The notes under the pieces: model-generated
The model's database searches: none
What the model was told of the DNA's origin: nothing
Seen by the model: the letters and a program-made list of their open reading frames with translations, nothing else
Origin: Planctomycetota bacterium
GTDB taxonomy: Bacteria > Planctomycetota > UBA1135
Direction: 5' to 3'
NCBI GenBank assembly: GCA_004295085.1
Contig: SHNF01000009.1
Span: 434,001-498,000 of the forward strand
DNA: 64,000 nucleotides
Made by a program: the position numbers and the translations under genes
Shown: positions 60,319 to 64,000 of the stretch, one piece after another
How the letters are laid out: the number at the start of each line of letters is the position of its first letter
Numbering within the stretch: the first letter of the stretch is position 1

Positions 60319-62602
60319 CGCCGTCGGGACCTGTCGAGTACAGCGCGTAGCCGGCGCCGGCGAGCTTGTACACGTACGCGTTGCCCCACGGATCGGGCAC
60401 GATGCCTTTCTTCGCGTCCGGCAGGAAGCCGAACGGCCAGTTGTCCGTCGTCTTGGTCAACTCGGACAAGGTGCCCGGGCAGCGCTGGAACTCGCTCTTG
60501 TAAATCTCGATCCCGGTGATCAGCCGGTTCAGCTCCTCCGTGGCGGAGCGGACCTGCACGCCGTCGGAGCTGACGGAGCTGGCCGAGCTGGATCCGTGCG
60601 GCTTGTCTTCAGGCGGAGGCAGCGGCTCCTGCGCCTGGGCCTCATCGACCGCCGCGCCTTCTTCCTCCGCATGCTCGCTCTCGGCCTGCGCAGCTCTGCG
60701 GCCCATGAACTGGAACATCACCGGCGGCGCCACGGACAGCACCGCGCCGGCCCCCAGGAACAGGTCCGCGGTGTCCAGGCTGCCGACACTGTGGGTCGCC
60801 ATGCGGCTGCCCTCCACCACGGAGTAGGACTCCGTAGGGCGCAGATGCTGCACGAACGACTCCGGAGGCGGGAACTTGGCGAAGTCCACCGGCAGCATGC
60901 CCGGCGGCAGGTTGGCCGTGATCATGGGCGCGAAGCCCTGGACCAACGCCACCATCTGCGCCACTCCAGGTCGCGAGTCGCTCCAGGACACGGCGCAGGC
61001 GTTCTTCGGCACGCGTCCCACGAATGCCTTGACGTCTTCCTTGGCGGTGATGGGTGACTCCGCCGCGGTCAGCCCCTTCCTGAGGATGTTGCTCACCGAC
61101 ACGCGGCTCATCCCGACCACAAGCCAGCCGTCGGGAGACACGCCCAGGGTGGGCTGGATCTGGCCCAGGAACATGCTGAGCTGGCGCATATCCGGCGGCA
61201 GCTCGTTGCCCTGCAGCTTGAGGGCGTAGTACTGCGGCCCGTCCTTGGACACGGTCTGACCGTCCGGCGTCTTCTCCGTGAGCTTGACGGTCTTGATCTC
61301 GATCTCGACCGGGATCTGCTTGCTCGCGTTCACCAGCTGCGCCACTTCCGGCACGAGCTGGGCCAGCAGGTCGCGCACCGCAGCAGGATCGTCCAGATGC
61401 AGGAACGCGCCGCCGCCGGCTGGACCGCCCATCATGCCGCCCGCGGAAGGGAGCGAATAGGAGAAGCCCTGCTCCCCCAGTCCCTTCAGTCCCTTGTCCA
61501 GCAGCTCGCGCTTGCCGCCCTCCATCCAATCGTACACCGGATGCCCGGGCTGGAAGCCTTCCCACATGGAACCGAGCGGCTGGCCGGGCTGCACTTCCAA
61601 CTGCTTCAACTCGGTCCAGATGCCGTGGATCGCGTCCGGATAGTGGTCCAGGTCAGAAACGAACAGCGAGAACGCGACCGCGTTGTCCGGCACGTATTGC
61701 AGCAGTGCCGGATCCACCACCGGCCCGTCCGGCCTGAACAGCGGTGGCGTCACGCCCGGCTGCAGCTGCAACACGGCCCTGGAGTAACTCACACCGTCGC
61801 GCCAGCCGGACACGCCCGCCAGGTAGGCGATGGAGCTCACTCCGGACTGGGTGAACACGCGCTGGACCAGCTCCCCGGCCTGGGCGTGGTGGGCGCGCAC
61901 GATGTTTCCCACCGAAGTCAGGGCCCCCTGAAGGTTCACATAGCCGAAGACCACGTTGCCGCTGCCGATCATCTCGCGGTGCGCCGCACTGAACTGCGGG
62001 GACGACGCCAGCGTGCCGGCCCCGAAGTCCCCGATCTTGCTCCAGCCGACGATGCGGCCGCCGCGGGCGCGGATCTCGAGCTGCTCCTCGTCCTCGTACT
62101 TGATCGCGAGCATCGGGCCATCAGGTCCTTCCACCAGCTCGCCCTTGCCGGTGTTGACCGCCATCTGGCTCAGGAAGCTGAAGGTCCGTTGCGCGAGATC
62201 GCCGCGCAGGCCCAAGGCGAAGCCCATGCACACGGCGACTTGATGCTCGCCGTTCACCACGGTCCCTGGACCCAGCGCCAGGCCGCCCTCGAGAGACGTG
62301 AGGGCATCCCATTGCAGCAGGTCCGGGGGCACCCCGAGACCCCCCGCCTGCGCGCGCACGCCGGTCCAGCCTTCGCGCAGCATGCCGAGCAGGCCGCCTG
62401 CAAAATCCTGCACCGCGGGATCGCGGTAGATGCGGCCCAAGGCGGAGGTCTTGCCGCTCTCGATGAAGCCTTGGAGGTCCGCGATTTCGAAGTAGACGAG
62501 GGTCTCGGCGGGCAACTCGGAAGCCAGAGAGGCTTCCTGCGCGGGAAGTGTCGCCGCCAGCAACCCTGCCAGAACGCCAGGCAGGAGGATCCGTGAGGTC
62601 AT
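60275..62602 (-). CDS. Large secreted protein with a pseudopilin-like (GspG) C-terminal domain
   Basis: This 775-aa protein has a signal peptide (MTSRILLPGVLAGLLAATLP) and a long region resembling DUF3352-type secreted proteins (ELPAETLVYFEIADLQGFIE; GYVNLQGALTSVGNIVRAHH). A linker rich in Glu/Pro/Ser precedes a C-terminal domain with ATEELNRLITGIEIYKSEFQ, RCPGTLSELTK, VPDPWGNAYVYKLAGAGYAL and YSTGPDGVDDGGQGDDV, the core of type II secretion GspG pseudopilin without the N-terminal helix. The calcium-binding residues seem kept. Function unknown. Confidence 0.8.
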   Translation of the reverse strand: MTSRILLPGVLAGLLAATLPAQEASLASELPAETLVYFEIADLQGFIESGKTSALGRIYRDPAVQDFAGGLLGMLREGWTGVRAQAGGLGVPPDLLQWDALTSLEGGLALGPGTVVNGEHQVAVCMGFALGLRGDLAQRTFSFLSQMAVNTGKGELVEGPDGPMLAIKYEDEEQLEIRARGGRIVGWSKIGDFGAGTLASSPQFSAAHREMIGSGNVVFGYVNLQGALTSVGNIVRAHHAQAGELVQRVFTQSGVSSIAYLAGVSGWRDGVSYSRAVLQLQPGVTPPLFRPDGPVVDPALLQYVPDNAVAFSLFVSDLDHYPDAIHGIWTELKQLEVQPGQPLGSMWEGFQPGHPVYDWMEGGKRELLDKGLKGLGEQGFSYSLPSAGGMMGGPAGGGAFLHLDDPAAVRDLLAQLVPEVAQLVNASKQIPVEIEIKTVKLTEKTPDGQTVSKDGPQYYALKLQGNELPPDMRQLSMFLGQIQPTLGVSPDGWLVVGMSRVSVSNILRKGLTAAESPITAKEDVKAFVGRVPKNACAVSWSDSRPGVAQMVALVQGFAPMITANLPPGMLPVDFAKFPPPESFVQHLRPTESYSVVEGSRMATHSVGSLDTADLFLGAGAVLSVAPPVMFQFMGRRAAQAESEHAEEEGAAVDEAQAQEPLPPPEDKPHGSSSASSVSSDGVQVRSATEELNRLITGIEIYKSEFQRCPGTLSELTKTTDNWPFGFLPDAKKGIVPDPWGNAYVYKLAGAGYALYSTGPDGVDDGGQGDDVRRAE

Positions 62603-62749
62603 CGAGCGAGTTTCAGGGTTGCGCGGGGGAAGATGCCAACAACAGCATACGCGCCGGACGGCCGTCCAGGGTCGCCAATCCGGCGTGCGTTGTCCCCTGC
62701 CGCGCTCTCGACTAAGATCTCCGCGCCGCCGCGGCGGTGGAATGCACTC

Positions 62750-63172
62750 GTGCGTCGCTGGATCCTCTCCCTGCTGTTGCTGGTTGCGGGCGCCTGTCAG
62801 GCCAACCCCGACCGCGGTGACTCCGTGCTCGCGGGCTGGGCCGACATCCCCGTGCCGCGCGGCTTCCGCCTGGTGGACCAGCCCCACGGCGAGGTCCCCG
62901 TGAGCGTTGGCGAGTACCGGGCCGGGAAGTTCCTATTCGAAGGCCGTGGCTCACTGCCCACTGTCGGGGATTACTACCGCAGCCACATGCCCTTGCACGG
63001 CTGGACCTGGGATCCGGCCGGCACTTGCTGGCGAAAGGGGCCCAGCCGCGTATCTCTGATCCTAACCGGTTTGGCTACGCCTGCTTACGCCTCAGACTAT
63101 GGATTGGTGCGCTACCAGTTGGAGGTGCGGTCCGAGCGGCCGCCCATGACGCCGGAAACGGAACCGGAATGA
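62750..63172 (+). CDS. Small lipoprotein
   Basis: This 140-aa lipoprotein has a leader ending LLLLVAGAC (lipobox VAGAC). The body is VPRGFRLVDQPHGEVPVSVG, YRAGKFLFEGRGSLPTVGDY and YYRSHMPLHGWTWDPAGTCW, a fold seen in small planctomycete lipoproteins as far as I recall. The GTG at 62750 is the most plausible start; the longer frame has no leader at its N-terminus. The stop overlaps the next start (ATGA). Confidence 0.7.
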   Translation: MRRWILSLLLLVAGACQANPDRGDSVLAGWADIPVPRGFRLVDQPHGEVPVSVGEYRAGKFLFEGRGSLPTVGDYYRSHMPLHGWTWDPAGTCWRKGPSRVSLILTGLATPAYASDYGLVRYQLEVRSERPPMTPETEPE

Positions 63173-64000
63173 GTGAGAGTTCTTCGCATCGGGCCCCAGC
63201 GCCTGGGGCGGCCAGCCGCACCGTCCTGGACGCAGAGTCCCCGTTCCAGCACTACATCGGCAGGTACTGGAAGGCTGCGGCCATGGTGGCCATCGCCCTG
63301 GGAGCGGGCTTGCTCGTTGGCCGAGTCCTCCACAGCCAACGCATCCAGCGCGACATGGCAGCCTGGGATGAGTTCCAGACAATCGTCCAGGACCCGACGA
63401 CCAGCTTCGGCCCCGACCACCTGCCGGAGTCGCTGGCAAGGGCCAAGGAACGCCCCCTGATCTATCCTTGGGTCGTTCTCGCCGCGGTGAACCATGGGTT
63501 CACTCGCGGCGACAGCGCTGCGTTGCAGGCGTTGCAGCCGGAACTCGCTGCGATCGAGGACGCCGGCAGTCTGCGCGGCTTGTACCTCGTGTCCGACGGC
63601 GAACGCGTGGAAGTTGTGCCGTATCTACGCCAGCAGGTTGAGAAGGAGCTGCAGTCCCAGAATCCGGCGCTGCAGTTCCAGAATCCAGAGCCTACGGGAA
63701 AACGTGTCAAGATCACTGTAAGCTCTGATGGCGGCGATACATATGACATTGTCATTGGGCTGTACGAGGATGTGGCTCCGCTGGCGGCTCAGAATTTCCT
63801 GAGCGCGGTCGAAGCGGCCAGCTTGGTGGACCAGGACCTGAGTCTCCTGTTCAATGGCCTTCGGGTGGTTGGATTGGCGAAGGCCGCCGAGCCGTCGGAT
63901 CCGCTTCCGCTCGAGGCTCAGTGGGGGTATTTCCGGAAGGCGGGAGCCCTGGCAACCCAGGTCGCGCCGCAAGGCTCCGGTGGCCAACAGGACCGCGACG
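63169..64000 (+). CDS. Cyclophilin-like peptidyl-prolyl isomerase, membrane-anchored (3' partial)
   Basis: The frame starts with ATG 63169, overlapping the lipoprotein stop, and stays open to the window edge, at least 277 aa. A transmembrane helix at about residues 37-55 (AAAMVAIALGAGLLVGRVLH) is followed by a helical domain. A cyclophilin-like start then appears at about residue 185: VKITVSSDGGDTYDIVIGLY, EDVAPLAAQNFLSAVEAA. The rest of the isomerase domain lies beyond the window. It probably assists folding in the periplasm. Confidence 0.75.
   Translation, partial: MSESSSHRAPAPGAASRTVLDAESPFQHYIGRYWKAAAMVAIALGAGLLVGRVLHSQRIQRDMAAWDEFQTIVQDPTTSFGPDHLPESLARAKERPLIYPWVVLAAVNHGFTRGDSAALQALQPELAAIEDAGSLRGLYLVSDGERVEVVPYLRQQVEKELQSQNPALQFQNPEPTGKRVKITVSSDGGDTYDIVIGLYEDVAPLAAQNFLSAVEAASLVDQDLSLLFNGLRVVGLAKAAEPSDPLPLEAQWGYFRKAGALATQVAPQGSGGQQDRD

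Noticed and set aside
1..64000. tRNA, rRNA, CRISPR arrays and insertion sequences
   Set aside because: No cloverleaf, rRNA-like conserved stretch, repeat-spacer array or transposase was recognised by reading; a covariance-model search would be needed to exclude small RNAs.

Overview
The window is a GC-rich bacterial chromosome segment, tightly packed with many 4-base start/stop overlaps. Kdo synthesis genes (kdsD, kdsC), an OstA/LptD-type outer-membrane protein, several lipoproteins and a TatA-like protein point to a diderm cell with LPS. Large secreted proteins (FG-GAP repeats, a beta-propeller, a pseudopilin-like tail), a Cys-type sulfatase and a DUF374 acyltransferase fit a member of the Planctomycetota or a nearby lineage. 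That placement is inference from gene content; no rRNA or other marker gene was found.

Layout. 1-1253: the end of an FG-GAP surface protein. 1320-4242 (minus): lepB, an ECF sigma factor, a small membrane protein in the anti-sigma position and a DUF3106-like exported protein. 4403-6710 (plus): a protein with two winged-helix-like segments, coupled to a LeuA-family synthase. 6767-9382 (minus): a small orphan, an exported metallo-beta-lactamase-fold hydrolase and a membrane protein. 9402-31475 (minus): an extracellular contractile injection system (eCIS) locus of 18 genes: sheath, tube, gp26-like baseplate protein, Pro-rich protein, DUF4255 cap, AAA+ ATPase, small protein, DUF4157-OmpA protein, CIS tube-initiator, LysM, gpD-like hub, gpV-like spike, PAAR tip, gp25, two J-type baseplate proteins, tail-protein-I-like protein and DUF6519 protein. 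Just upstream, 31785-33269 (minus) encodes a second DUF4157 protein with a separate metalloprotease domain, the best cargo/effector candidate here.

33324-34709 is a sulfatase lipoprotein. 34716-39017 (minus) is a MacAB-like export operon with an adaptor, an ATPase and two permeases. 39065-42632 (minus) holds a lipoprotein, a TIM-barrel isomerase-like protein, rsmB and fmt. 42640-45705 is visibly less GC-rich and carries two divergent secreted proteins. 45733-47701 (minus) has thioredoxin, scpA and a site-2 protease. 47741-54545 (plus) is an LPS block: kdsD, kdsC, a very large LptC/LptA-like protein, an LptD-like barrel and a TatA-like protein. 54606-55442 is a MYG1/DHH-like unknown. After an intergenic region with three DnaA-box-like 9-mers come moaB with a His-rich start, a beta-CASP nuclease, rnhC, a DUF374 acyltransferase, a peptidase-MA-like protein and a 775-aa secreted protein (all minus). 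The window ends with a lipoprotein and a truncated cyclophilin-like membrane protein (plus).

The standout is the eCIS locus with its two DUF4157 proteins. It has split homologues of the usual Afp7 and Afp8 subunits, a single sheath gene and a single tube gene, and no recognisable tape-measure gene.
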